DNA of 64,000 bases from Crocodylus rhombifer (taxonomy: Eukaryota; Chordata; Crocodylia; Crocodylidae): the NCBI GenBank assembly GCA_038503035.1, contig JAVSML010025217.1, positions 62,001 through 126,000 on the forward strand, given 5' to 3'. The notes beneath the pieces are model-generated. The model was given only the letters and a program-made list of their open reading frames with translations, was not told the DNA's origin and did no database searches. This document shows, piece after piece, positions 34,715 through 45,389 of this stretch. Position 1 is the stretch's first letter, and each line of letters opens with the position of its first letter. The translations under genes were made by a program, and so were the position numbers.

Positions 34715-36048
34715 GGACTGGGAATGATGTGCAAGGAATCCATTTCTAAGCACATGGAGGAGAAAAAGTTGATTACGAATAGTCAGCCTGGATTCACCAG
34801 AGGCAAGTCATGCCTGACCAACCTGAGTGCCTTCTATGACAAAGTGACTGGCTCTGTGGATGTGCAGAGACCAATGGATGTGGTGTATCTTGATTTTAGC
34901 AAGGCCTTTGATACAGTCTTCCACAGCATTCTTGAAGGCATACTAAGGAAGTATGAGCTAGATGATTGGACTTCAAGGTGGATAGAAAATTGGCTGAAGC
35001 ATTGGGCTCAGAGAAAAGTAATGAATGGCTTGATGTTTAGTTGGCAGCAGGTATCAAATGGAGTGCCCTAGGGGTTGGGCCTGGGGCTTGTTTTGTTCAA
35101 TGTCGTCATCAATGACCTGGAAGATGACATAGAGTGTACCCTCAGCAAGTTTGCAGATGACACCAAACTGGGGGGAGTAGTAGATACACTGGAGGGTAGG
35201 GCTAGGATTCACAGTGACCTAGACAAATTAGAGGATTGAGCCAAAAGGAATCTCAAGAGGTTCAACAAGGATAAGTGCAAAGTCCTGCACTTAGGTTGGA
35301 AAAATCCCATGCACCAGTACACTGGCTAGGCAGCAGCTTTGCAGAAGAGGACCTGGAGATTACAGTAGACAATAAGCTGAATGAGCCAGCAGTGTGCCTT
35401 TGTTGCCAAGAAGGCTAACAGTATACTGGGCTGCATTGATAGTTGTGTTGCCAGTAGGTCAAGGGAAGTGATTATTCCCCTGGTATTCAGCACTGGTGAG
35501 GTCACATCTGGAGTACTGTGTTCAGTTTTTGTCAACTCATTACAGGAAGTATGTGGACAAATTGGAGACAGTTCAGCGGAGGGCTACAAAAATGGTGAGG
35601 GGGTTGTGGGACATGATTTATGAGGAAAGAATGAGGGAGCTGGGCAGATTTAGTCTCAAGAAGAGAAGACTGAGGGGGGATTTCATAACAGCCTTCAACT
35701 ACCTGAAGGGGGATTCAAAGGAGGATGGAGCTAAACTGTTCTCATTGGTGGCAGATGACAGAACAAAGAACAATGGTCATCACCCCTTGTTGCAAGTTGC
35801 AGTAAGGGAAGTTTAGGTTAGATATTAAGAAGAATTTTTTCACTGGGAGGGTAGTTAAACACTGGAATAGGTTACCCAGAGAGGTAATGGAAGCTCCATC
35901 CTTTGAGATTTTCAAAACCCAGCTAGACAATTCTTTGGTGGGGATGATTTAATTGGGGATGGTCCTACTTTGAGCAGGGAGTTGGATTAGATGACCTCCT
36001 GAGGTCCCTTCCAACCCTAACTGTCTATGATTCAATGATTCTATGACT
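34715..36048 (+). mobile_element. CR1: CR1 LINE, older subfamily
   Basis: 34736-35071 encodes ISKHMEEKKLITNSQPGFT, RGKSCLTNLSAFYDKVTGS, VYLDFSKAFDTV and WQQVSNGVP. KFADDTKLGG at about 35150 keeps the catalytic FADD. 35496-35816 gives [25 protein letters not shown] and [16 protein letters not shown]. Stops, for example after SNGVP, and frameshifts break it into at least five frames. The 3' tail CTATGATTCAATGATTCTATGAC ends at about 36048. Confidence 0.94.
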
Positions 36049-36199
36049 GCTTATGGCAGAGCAGTCCCTAGAAAGTGCCACTAGGGCCAAACCCCAGGAA
36101 ATGGTGAGTCTGGGGCACCCTAAAACCCCAGCCTCCACTACCTTGTGGGTTACCTTTTGGTGGGAAAAGTTTTGGGGAGTTGGCCCCCAAATAAAAGCA

Positions 36200-36820
36200 G
36201 AGGCAGGACCAGATGGGCCCAGAGGCTCAGGTAGGGGACAAGGAAGAGTAGGGCCGATGGAATCAGAGGCCCAGGCAAGGCCAAAAGAGACTGACACCAG
36301 AAGGGCCCGGTGGACCATGAAGGGGCTGACAGAGAGTGATACCAGAAGGGCTCCAAGACCCAGGAAGGGACTGAGCGTAAGTGACAGCAGAGCTGTCTCA
36401 GGCTGAGGGAGAGACTGAGAGTGAGTGGGACCAGAAGGATCCAGAGGCTGAGAGAGAGCCAGAAAGCCTGGGACCAGATGGGTCCACCCAGAAAGAAACT
36501 GAGAACAGAGTAGGACAAGAAGGTTCTGAGGCCTAGAGAACAGCTAGAAACAGATTGGTACCAGAAGAGTCCAGAGTCTAGAGAGCAGCCAGGTAAAGTG
36601 GGAGACTGAAAGGGTTCAGGAAGAGATCAAAGGTGTTTCGCACCCCAGGGAAGGGTTGCATAAGAAATAAAGGGGTCAAACAACCCAGAGAGGGGCCAAA
36701 GGAGAGACCAAGGGGTCTGGCAGTCCGGGGAGGGCATAAGTTGAGAGACTGAGGGGTCTGAGGGCCCAGAGTGGGTCTGGATGAGGCCAAGGGGTATGAG
36801 GGCCCAGAGAAGAGCTGTGT
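36200..36820. repeat. Degenerate minisatellite, period about 44 bp
   Basis: The core GACCAGAAGGGTCCAGAGGC recurs in diverged form at 36207, about 36256, 36293, 36338, 36383, 36428, 36471, 36513 and 36557, spacing 42-49 bp. Related GACCAAGGGGTCTG..CCCAGAG cores follow at about 36707, 36747 and 36788. The open frames here on both strands arise from the repeat. Confidence 0.8.
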
Positions 36821-37277
36821 GAGAAAGAACATCAATGAGAATGCCATCTTCATGGCTTGGGGCATGGTGTAGGGGTGGAATGAAGTCACACAATTGGCCA
36901 ATAAGGTCTTGACCACAAATCTGGTCTTATTACAATAAGACCAGAGCAGCCTCCAGAATCTTAAATAACCATGTGATGTAAGGGCATGGCAGGTGAGTGT
37001 CACGGAAAAAATCTTAAATGTATGCTGCCAACACAGAAGAGCTGGAATTGACATGCGCAAAGAAGACAGGCAAGGCTATGGAAATTTCCACAGTGTGCCC
37101 AGCACGTGCCCCCTGGGCGACCTCAGGAGCTGTCAATCAGCACTGACCTACTTTTCAGCCTTATGCATGCGCAGTTACTTCACAGAGCTAGATCTAACAC
37201 ATGCTCAGTTTAAAACTCAATGAGGTAACCGCTCTGGAAGTTTCTAAGAGAATAGCAGCCTGATTGGCAACTGGCTG

Positions 37278-37287
37278 CTATATAAGG
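37278..37287 (+). promoter_or_regulatory. LTR TATA box
   Basis: CTATATAAGG, 16 bp downstream of an inverted CCAAT box, correctly placed for the U3/R boundary of the solo LTR. Confidence 0.6.
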
Positions 37288-37910
37288 TTTATGAGCCCCA
37301 CCCGGGGGGGTGTTCGGAGAGTTGGTGGGTGTTCGGAGTTGGAGTTAGTGAGTTTTGTTAGTAATCGTTGGTGTGAGAGTTTGGCGAGACCATGCTCTGT
37401 CTGCAAGCAGAGGCTGCCTAGGCAGGGACTGTGAGGCAGATTGAGAGGCTGGGATCCGATCCCCCGGTTCTTTTCATACTTCATACAGAGATTTACTTCT
37501 TCGTTATGTTTCCTCAGACTGATTCCTTTTGTTACTGGACTGTTTACGGCTTTCACCTTGACTTCGATTCCGGATCATCCTTACCACTTTGACTTCGGCT
37601 TTGTCTTCCACTTACCTAGCTTTCGACTTCGGTTTCCTGCTTCGACCATCCCGTTGTCCATCACTGGACTGGCGTCACACCCTACTGTTCTCCATTCTTC
37701 GTTTCACCATATTACAGTTTTCGTTGTGTTGTGTTTCCCTATGTTAGCTGTTGGCCAGCCCTGGGGCTAGCAGTGGGCAGCCGCACCTATCCCTCATGGG
37801 GTAGAAAGCAAGGGCTCACTGTGAACCTCGTGGGCCAACAGACCCCTTTGTTGTTCGTTTCTATACTGTAACTGAAGAAAGAATTGTGCCTCCGCCTCAA
37901 AGTGTGAGTA

Positions 37911-37916
37911 AATAAA
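37911..37916 (+). terminator. LTR polyadenylation signal
   Basis: AATAAA followed by GT-rich text (CGTCTTATTTTG), in the distal part of the LTR as expected for the R region. The R region implied by the TATA box would be unusually long, about 600 bp. Confidence 0.5.
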
Positions 37917-38387
37917 CCCGTCTTATTTTGAAACCATACGCTTCCGTGCCACTCAGACTCCGCCACCGCTAATCCCACCTGTTCGTGTTCCAGTCGCCAC
38001 CCCGGCCCACCATGACCTTGGGGCCCGATTCATTTGATATCCCCGACAGTGAGAAGGGCAGACTGCCCACAGATCAGAGAAAAATTCATTTTTTTTGGCT
38101 CATGGCCACCCCTGGAGATGGTACCCTGTCACACTGATAAATAAAAACAACTTGAGCATTGGATTGAAAGCTATGGAATTATATACTCCAGTGAGACTAA
38201 AATCAAACAGGAAGAACTTGAAAGATTACCACAGTTTGAAGTTAACATGGGTTTAGACAATGAGCCTACATTAGGAGATTTGCAAAAAGCCTTTAAATGT
38301 TTCCCGGTAACAAGGCAGTCAGCAACGACTGCCTGCAGGAATTTACAAATGTGCCAATGACAAGCTACTTTGAAACCTCCATGAAGT

Positions 38388-38706
38388 CAGTGGCAATGCG
38401 TAAGAGGTGCATGGGGATGCATGTGCACCCCCTAAGAGCACTGGTGCACCCCCTGACAGGCTGCACTTCCTGCTTAGGTGATGGGCAGGGGGGACAGGTG
38501 CGAGTAGTGGTGCCCCCCCCACCGCCCAAGAGCTGTGGCCGGGGAGTGGGAGCACCTGGATGAAGTGCCACGGCCACTTCCGGGAGTGCTGTGGCTGCTT
38601 CCTTGTACGTGTGATTGGCCGTGGGGGACCCCTCCCCTCCTCCGTTGCTGACTGGTCACTGGCGGGGCATGTACCTCCCTGACTAAGGTGGCACCAGTCA
38701 CTCATG
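38388..38706. mobile_element. hAT-like insertion in the LINE
   Basis: The exact 8-bp repeat CATGAAGT lies at 38380-38387 and 38707-38714, and removing the 319-bp insert brings LINE coding text together. The left end CAGTGGCAATGCGTAAGAGG is hAT-like. The right end (GGTGGCACCAGTCACTCATG) is only weakly inverted. The interior has GTGCACCCCCT repeats. Confidence 0.65.
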
Positions 38707-39197
38707 CATGAAGTTATACTGCTTTTTTGGAAAGAAGAAGCGGTACCGCAAGATTTTAAAAATGCTTGGTTTGTACAATTATACAAAAACAAAGGGGATA
38801 GAAGTGACTGTGACAGCTATAGAGGTATCTCTCTGTTGAACATCACTGGAAAAATTGTCACTCGCATCACGCTCCCTAGGCGGCAATCTCTAGGTGAAAG
38901 AATGTATCCTGAAAACCAGATTGGCACTCAGGACATTCCACCAGTGATATGATATTTTCAGTCAAGCAAGAGAAGAGAAAAATTAATACTACTGTACATA
39001 GTCTTCATCAATCTTATGAAGGCCTTCAATACAGCCAATAGACAGGGTCTTTTTACTGTTCTGAAGAAACTGGGTTGTCCTCCCAAACTATTGAACTTCA
39101 TTCATTCATTACATCAAGGTATGAAGGTAATTGTAGTGTATGAAAACAAAGAATCAAATGTTTTTGACATCAGCAACAGGGTGAAAAGGGGGGAACT

Positions 39198-39617
39198 AGG
39201 TCCCGTAGCCTATGAGGAGAGGCTACGGGACCTGAACCTGTTCAGCCTCCACAAGAGAAGGCTGAGGGGGATCTAGTGGCCTGTTATAAACTAGTCAGGG
39301 GGGATCAGCAGGCATTGGGGGAGTCCCTGTTCCCCCGAGCACCGCCAGGAATGACCAGGAATAACGGTCACAAGCTGGCAGAGGGCAGGTTTAGGCTAGA
39401 TATCAGGAGGCGCTACTTCACGGTCAGGGCGGCTAGGATCTGGAACCAACTTCCAAGGGAAGTGGTGTAGGCTCCTACCCTGGGAGTTTTTAAGAGGAGG
39501 TTAGATGAACACCTTGCTGGGGTCGTCTGACCCCAGTACTCTTTCCTGCCATGGCAGGGGGTCGGACTAGATGATCTGCTCAGGTCCCTTCCGACCCTAG
39601 AAACTATGAAACTATCT
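39198..39617 (+). mobile_element. CR1: CR1 3' fragment with 5' fold-back, inserted in the LINE
   Basis: YEERLRDLNLFSLHKRRLRG then YKLVRGDQQALGESLFPR, RNNGHKLAEGRFRLDIRRRYF and a tail GAAACTATGAAACTATC at 39599-39617. It is close to the 7693-8961 copy. The first 36 bases are palindromic: AGGTCCCGTAGCCT (39198-39211) is the exact reverse complement of 39220-39233. One frameshift lies near 39275. Confidence 0.93.
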
Positions 39618-40050
39618 TAGCATATGTGCTAAGATGGCTCTGAGAGCAGCTCTAATTAAAGCTCCGTTCCCCTCCCCCAGCCCCCCACAATCCCGGATCA
39701 TGTGTATAAACACCCAAGACTTTGATCGTTTACCAAGGGGTGAAAGAATTAGTACCTGACATAGTTCTGGAGGATCAGTCTCTTGGGGTGCCTGAACACA
39801 CGAGGGATGCCTGCTCCAATGGGTTCTAATCAGAGCTCTCCAGCTGCCTTGCTGTCACATGTATTCAGTGTCTCTGTGTTTCAGTATGGTGGTAGGGGCA
39901 CTTTAACTGAAGCTCATCAAACAAGGGTGCTTAGTTAAGGCACCCTTGCCACCATTTTGAAGTGCAGGATGCTGAATACATGAGACGCTCTGAGTGTTTT
40001 AATTAAAATGGCCCCTCCTCCCCCCACCCTGGAGCATGTGTTTAGACGCC
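39618..40050. mobile_element. MITE, second subfamily, two partial copies
   Basis: 39783-40050 carries inverted ends (GGGGTGCCTGAACACACGAG / CATGTGTTTAGACGCC) and the same core as 15919-16171 (GTATTCAG..., CTTTAACTGAAGCTC, GCACCCTTGCCACCATTTTGAAGTGCAGGATGCTGAATAC). 39618-39709 repeats the right end (TCTAATTAAAGCTCC...CATGTGTATAAACACCC) in the same orientation, so a second, truncated copy precedes it. Confidence 0.6.
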
Positions 40051-40930
40051 AAAGGTGTTGTCGATGGTTTTTTGCTACGATCAGCAGGAATCTTGACCTT
40101 CAGACTAAACTGATTAATAGAATCAAGAAAACAGCTAAGAATTTTGGGGTATTACAGAAACATGCATTAAAAAACAGCAAACGATTAGCTAAGATGAAAA
40201 TGAGAATCTATGAGGCTTGTGTGCTGTCATCCCTGCTTTATGGTTCAGAAACATGAACTACATATGCTAGGCATATCAAGAGACTGAACAGCTTCCACAC
40301 GAGATGTCTGTATAAGATCCTAAAAATAAAGTGGGAAAACAGAATACCAAACACCGAGGTACTGGAGTGCACAGGACTGACACACTTAGAAACCACTATC
40401 AAGAAGAGGAGATTGTGGTGGATCAGCCATAACAGGAGAATGAGAGAAGACTGTGCCCCCTAGAATATTTTTTATAGTGAAATTCAAGACAGCTGTGGAA
40501 AGCAGGTTTGTCCTCTATGGCAGTACCATGATGTGTGCAAAAAATTATATGAAATCATTTAACATCAATGTAGAAAGCTGGGAGAAGTGCACAGATTCCT
40601 GTTGATCTGGAGGGAACATCTGGTGCTGGGTGCAGCTCAACATGAAGTGGCTTTGATCCAAAGGATGGAAGCAAAGTGAGAAAGAAGAAAGCAGTGTGCT
40701 GTAAATTTGGACTCCAACTCAGACAACACATGGATCTGTGAAACTTGTAACAAGCTGTGTTGCTCTTGAAGCGTGCTTGTCAGCCACAAATGGATTCATT
40801 AGGCATCTCACTAGACCTTATAGAGTACACTGTGATCCAGAGGACTGACAGTCACCTACTATTTCATTATACCTTTAAGGAGTATTTCTGTAAAAATCAT
40901 TTTTTCCAGGTGCTCTGACAATAATGTCCC

Positions 40931-41189
40931 TAGCTGCATCTACACAAGACACTGACTGCGCAGTAGCCCAATACTACTGCAAAGAAGTGTTGCGTGGCAA
41001 CAACCATGACGTGACGCTACTGCACGCTAGTATTAGGCTACTGCGCAGTAGCGTCATCAAAAAGGCATTTGCCGGTGCTACTGCACAGTAATTCGGGTTA
41101 CTGCACAGTCATTTAGAACTTGTTTATACAAGTTCTAAATGACTGTGTAGTGATGACTGCGGAGTCAGCATCTCATGTAGACATGGCCC
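40931..41189. mobile_element. MITE with a perfect 20-bp hairpin
   Basis: AGCTGCATCTACACAAGACACTGACTGCGCAG pairs with CTGCGGAGTCAGCATCTCATGTAGACATGGCCC. Flanks CCC and CTC match at 2 of 3 bases. At its right it contains an exact 20-bp inverted repeat (41104-41123 and 41128-41147) around the 4-nt loop TTAT. Confidence 0.7.
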
Positions 41190-43430
41190 CTCTCTTTGAA
41201 TCCATTCCTTAACTTCCCTGTGCCTTTTTACACATGATTCATGTTTCTAGCTATTACTTTCCTATAGAACTCTCCCATGCATATATTCCTTTTGGCCTAC
41301 TTCTGCAGCAATGTCTGCACAAATGACCACTTTAGGACAGTGACAGTCAGAATTTTTTTTTTTTAAAGGAAATCAAATAAATGTTTCTTTATAGCACTGA
41401 TCCTAGCTACCTTTGTTCATATTTACCGTCTACTTCTGGGACCCCAGTTACAACTGTTTCAAAAATGTTTCATTCAAAATATTGTATCAATAAAAATTGC
41501 TTCTTAAAAAATAAACACCCCCCCCCCCCCAAAAAATCTTTGTCAAGTAAAACAAAACATAACAAACCCAAGCCCAAGTCCAAATCTGACCTTTTGTTTT
41601 CCCAAATGTGCTGGTTTATCATTGAAAGCAGAGTGAGACATCTTGTCTTTTTGTTATTTACTTCCTGTCCCTGATTTATTAATTTTATTTCAATTTGCTA
41701 CCGAATGCCTTAGAAATACAAGGGGCTGGAATATTTCCTAACATTTTTATTTTCCTTTTGGTACTCCATACCTTTCAAAACTTTCTCAGATTTGAAAAAG
41801 CTGCAGGGATAAAAGGAAAATGAAACTTGGTATCATTGTCAGTCTATAAGCTTTTCAAAAAGATGAGAAGAGCTTTAAAACACAATGTGGAAGCATAGAT
41901 AGAGTTGCATTTTTCCTTTTGCTATATACCTTATCAAAGTTGGAGAGATCGCAATACATTGCAGAGTAAGAGGAGAGTGGTTGACATTCTGTTATTACCC
42001 AAAAAGCAGGGACGGGGAGTGAAAACCAAATTTTGATATTATGAAAATATTTCATGAAAAAATATGGTAAGTACACTGTTCAGTTTTGAATACAGTAACA
42101 TGAAATCCACTTCCGGGTCTACCTGTCTTTCAGTAGGTTTCACAGATATTAGCTGACTGGAGAGGCAGGGTGATCATCAGAGATCTTTGATTTCATTCCA
42201 GACTCTAGAAAGAGTATAAGCTTACTACCCATTCTGCACGCAAATCTGATTATGTTGACTCTTGTCCCCAGCAATCTGTCCTAGTCCTCAAACCCACCAC
42301 TGGTTCCTCATCATAGGTTATTCAGTCCTTTGCCAGCATCCATCTCCACTCTTCAGGCTTCTGATCCCATCCCTAGTCTCCCGGATCAGTAAGTTCTAGC
42401 TCTGCCTTACAGATGCCACAGGAGCAGGAGGCAAGGCAAGGAGATGTAAACAGATCTAGACATGTTTACAGACTGACAGTTCAGCATGTTGTACAGCGAG
42501 TATCAAGAGCCAGGGCACTCCCTTAAATGAAGAGCTGGAGCCAGTTCTGTAGCTGGACAAAGGCTATCTTGGAACACAGCTGGGACAGTTAGGTTGCCAG
42601 GCTCCCATGCCTACTTCCTTGCCAAGCTGAGAAACACCGGTCCTCCTTTATCTCATTCCAGATCTTTGTTTTAGTCTCTTTCTCTTTTCTGTCCCACATC
42701 CCTTCTCCAGGTCCTCAGCCTCTCTCCCCCCTACCACAGTAAGCTCTTCATCCTTGTTCTCTGTCTCCACAGTCTCCCAGTCCAAATCCCCTGGCTGGGT
42801 GAATCTCAGGTTCATCCCACACAAGCTGCTTATCTAATCACGCTGCTCATCTAATCACCACCCCCTAGCCCTGCCTCCACAGTCATATTCCTCTTTTGGA
42901 TCCCAGGACTGCTTCCTTGCACAGCTATTCCTACTGTAAACATTCTGCTAGACTGCAGCCCTAGTTTCTGTCCGCCATCCAATCTCTGCTCCCAAGGTCA
43001 AATCTTCTCTCCTATCCCACACCAGCAAGTTCAGAGAAGGTTCAGCACTTGTTTCCTTTCCATGTGAGCCAGGTGTTTGCTCCACATTGCCTGGGTATTG
43101 GCAGAGAAGTCACTGTGGTCACAGGAAAAAGGCTCCCTGCTCTCAGTTTGGTGCCTGGCATCTTCCTGGCCCAGAGATGCCAGGAATAGCCGTAACAGGA
43201 AAAGTCTAGATTCACTGAGCTGAAGCATCCTCAGTTGCTTATGAGGTAGTACATTGTCATTCTGATCATCACCGGGTACTGTGCTGCAATTTTGTCAGGA
43301 ATTAAAAGAAAAAAAATAGTTAACCTGGGACAAACCCTGGCACACAAAATTTCAGTCAGAATAGATCAAGTGTGAAAAAATGAAGGCAGTCTTAAAAAAG
43401 GAAGTTCTGTTAGAATGGTCAGTTGTATAA
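41190..43430. other. Non-coding DNA with poly(C) and CT-rich tract
   Basis: A C run at about 41517-41530. 42190-43020 is CT-rich with repeated CAGTCTCC/CCAGGTCC phrases, probably an old repeat. A possible minus exon at about 42115-42150 (acceptor CCCTGCCTCTCCAG, weak donor GTAGAC) is not accepted. Confidence 0.4.
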
Positions 43431-43439
43431 TATAGCTAC

Positions 43440-44159
43440 TAGGGCTGTACGAAGCTTCAGTCCCTGATTCGATCTGGCGGCGAGCTGGCCCGATTTGGTG
43501 GCCAAATTTCCAAATCTGAATTGAATCAGAAGACCCTTTAGTCTCTCCAAATCGAATCAGAGAGATTCAGAAAGCTTTAAAGATTTAGACATAGACACAG
43601 GTTTAAATGTTTTTTCTACATACCTCTAGGTAGCAGGCAGCTCGTAAATGCTGTGATACTGGGGCTCATGGAGTGTCCCACAGGAGCATAGGGGTCCTCA
43701 ACGCACTCAGCAGCAGACCTGGAAGTGTACTAAAAGCATTTCTGGTACACTTCTGGGTCTGCTGGGGAGCATGCAGTGGGGCCCCCCTACATCCCCTAGG
43801 CTTGGCGACTGGTGTCTCCTGGATCGGGGGGGGGCACCTGGGGACCCCTGTGGCCAACCACTGAGCCAGTGGGGAATGGGCGGGGCCCAGCTCACTCTGA
43901 TCCGCTTCTGAGTTTGCCACCGAGCATGTGGAGGGCCCCCCTGCTCAATCCACCCCAGCATCGCAGCATTCACAAGTCACACCTGGTACCTCGAGGTATG
44001 TAGAAAAAACATATAAAGCTGTGTCTATGTCTGAATTGCTGATTCTCTGAATCAGGATCAAATCCGGGACAGTGATCTGAATCAACTAATCGAATCGCTG
44101 TCTCTGATTTGGGCCCAATCCGAATCCAACTCGAATAGGGCCTGCTTTGCACAGCCCTA
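43440..44159. mobile_element. hAT element with perfect 8-bp duplication
   Basis: TAGGGCTGTACGAAGC and GCTTTGCACAGCCCTA are inverted ends, and ATAGCTAC repeats exactly outside them (43432-43439, 44160-44167). Subterminal CGAATC/GATTCG words are repeated many times on both sides, likely transposase-binding sites. TTTTTTCTACATACCTC (about 43610) is inverted as GAGGTATGTAGAAAAAA (about 43993), so the centre is a further inverted unit. No transposase. Confidence 0.88.
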
Positions 44160-44169
44160 ATAGCTACAG

Positions 44170-45148
44170 ATGTGCATTATTTAGGAATCGAAACTTCTGA
44201 TGCATCCTGTTATTATCAAGTGTACCATACTGTATTCACAGGGTTTAAATTACAGTATGGTCTTCTAGGCAGTTGAGGCATACTCATAAACTTTTGTCTT
44301 GTTTTCCAAACTCAGCAAACACTGAAATAGTTCTAAAAATAACTGTGGAATAGCTGAAGGCTGAAAGAAATCCTGGGATGCTCGCTTAAAAACTGGCATA
44401 TGTAGTTCTTGATTCTTATGTTCTTACCTTCTTATGGTCCTCCAAATGGTAGTATGTGAGCAGGCCTTATCAAAATCCCTAATCACAAGACTGGGAAACT
44501 AAGAACCGTACTATATTAAAAATTAAATGTTGTATTTATTTCAATAATCCTCCATGCAAAGATGTTTGCGTTTTCATCTGTAAACCCTTACTATTTTAAG
44601 TATAAAACAACAATGGCCATAGATATCAGACATTTAATTTCCATGGTTTTTCATTTAAAATTCTTGAAAACAAATCCTAATTAAACAAAATAATTTATGA
44701 CTCTTGTGAAAATATCTTCATTTGAAAGCAAAGTAAACAATTTTTTTAAAAAGAAAAGTTTATGAATAATAGACATTTGGTCTGAGGATGTACGCATACC
44801 ATCCTGAGGCTGTTAAAATCTGTTACTGCCTCTTTTCAAGGGAGATGCGCACTTCAGCTATGAATGCCACTTAGTTATAACTAGAATTGCTATCAAGTTG
44901 TCCCCCCTTCTTTGTGTTCACTGTGTGATCTAGTGGACATGACTCCCCTTTTTAGTTTTAATCTTGCTAGTGAAAAAAAAAGGTCAAAGAAGTGAACTGA
45001 AAGATAGAATTAAATTGAATTAAACAGAGGATCATAGAGAAGAGAATCTGAATATCTGAATATTCGTTGCCTCTTGAGACCTATTAGACAAGGGAATTCT
45101 TGTGACTTTTTACTTAAAATTTTCTCTTCCATTTAAAATATATTAGTT
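44170..45148. other. Unique AT-rich DNA
   Basis: TTCTTGATTCTTATGTTCTTACCTTCTTATG near 44408-44440 resembles the reverse of a dispersed AAGAACATAAGAA tail seen in reptile repeats. Otherwise nothing was recognised. Confidence 0.4.
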
Positions 45149-45151
45149 ACT

Positions 45152-45383
45152 GGGCACGTCTACACAATACACTACATTGCCATAGTAGTGAGCTATGGTG
45201 ACATAACTCATGGCTACAGTGACATAGCATTGGCAGGCATGAACTGTGATGCCACCACTATTGTGCAGTAGGGTTGGAAACAACCTGTGCAGCTCCAGGA
45301 CTGCGGTGCCAGGACTACTAAAGCAAGTACTAAATGACTGTGCAGTAACAACTGTGCAGTCAAGCACACATGTAGATGTGCCC
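45152..45383. mobile_element. Harbinger-like MITE, ACT target duplication
   Basis: GGGCACGTCTACACAATAC and GTAGATGTGCCC are inverted, and ACT flanks both (45149-45151, 45384-45386). The interior (CTACATTGCCATAGTAGTGAGC, GACATAGCATTGGCAGGCATGAAC, AAGTACTAAATGACTGTGCAG) is shared with 14966, 46129 and 56252. Confidence 0.8.
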
Positions 45384-45389
45384 ACTGAC

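Larger units (their letters stand above)
36998..38048 (+). mobile_element. Solo LTR of an endogenous retrovirus-like element
   Basis: The 1,051-bp unit starts TGTCACGG and ends CCCCGACA. The perfect 5-bp duplication GTGAG flanks it (36993-36997, 38049-38053). It has LTR signals in order: inverted CCAAT (GATTGG, 37262), TATA box (37278), and AATAAA (37911) about 140 bp before the end. No gag, pol or env lies on either side, so recombination between two LTRs is the usual explanation. A 5-bp duplication fits several retrovirus and Gypsy-type groups, so the class is open. The 109-codon frame inside is not a known protein. Confidence 0.85.
38135..40870 (+). mobile_element. Fossil non-CR1 LINE with C2H2-like tail, interrupted three times
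   Basis: Three blocks in order match one endonuclease/RT family. 38220-38340 has RLPQFEVNMGLDNEPTLGD and LQKAFK. 38715-39190 has VPQDFKNAWFVQLYKNKGD, YRGISLLNITGKI and NLMKAFNTANRQGL. 40070-40440 has ISRNLDLQTKLINRI, ACVLSSLLYGSET, RHIKRLNSFHTRCL and LKIKWENRIPNTEVLE. Further on, ICETCNKLC..(S)H near 40735-40795 resembles the C-terminal zinc finger of this group. It is not CR1. The RT active-site block between MKAFNTANR and ISRNL is missing. Stops are frequent. The clade name is not settled from sequence alone. Confidence 0.8.

Noticed and set aside
36025..36518. Frames of about 100-120 codons rich in Leu/Ser/Pro.
   Set aside because: Produced by the 44-bp minisatellite, whose period keeps frames open.
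37441..37770. 109-codon frame in the solo LTR.
   Set aside because: LTRs rarely encode protein; no domain and no similarity to known LTR-encoded proteins.
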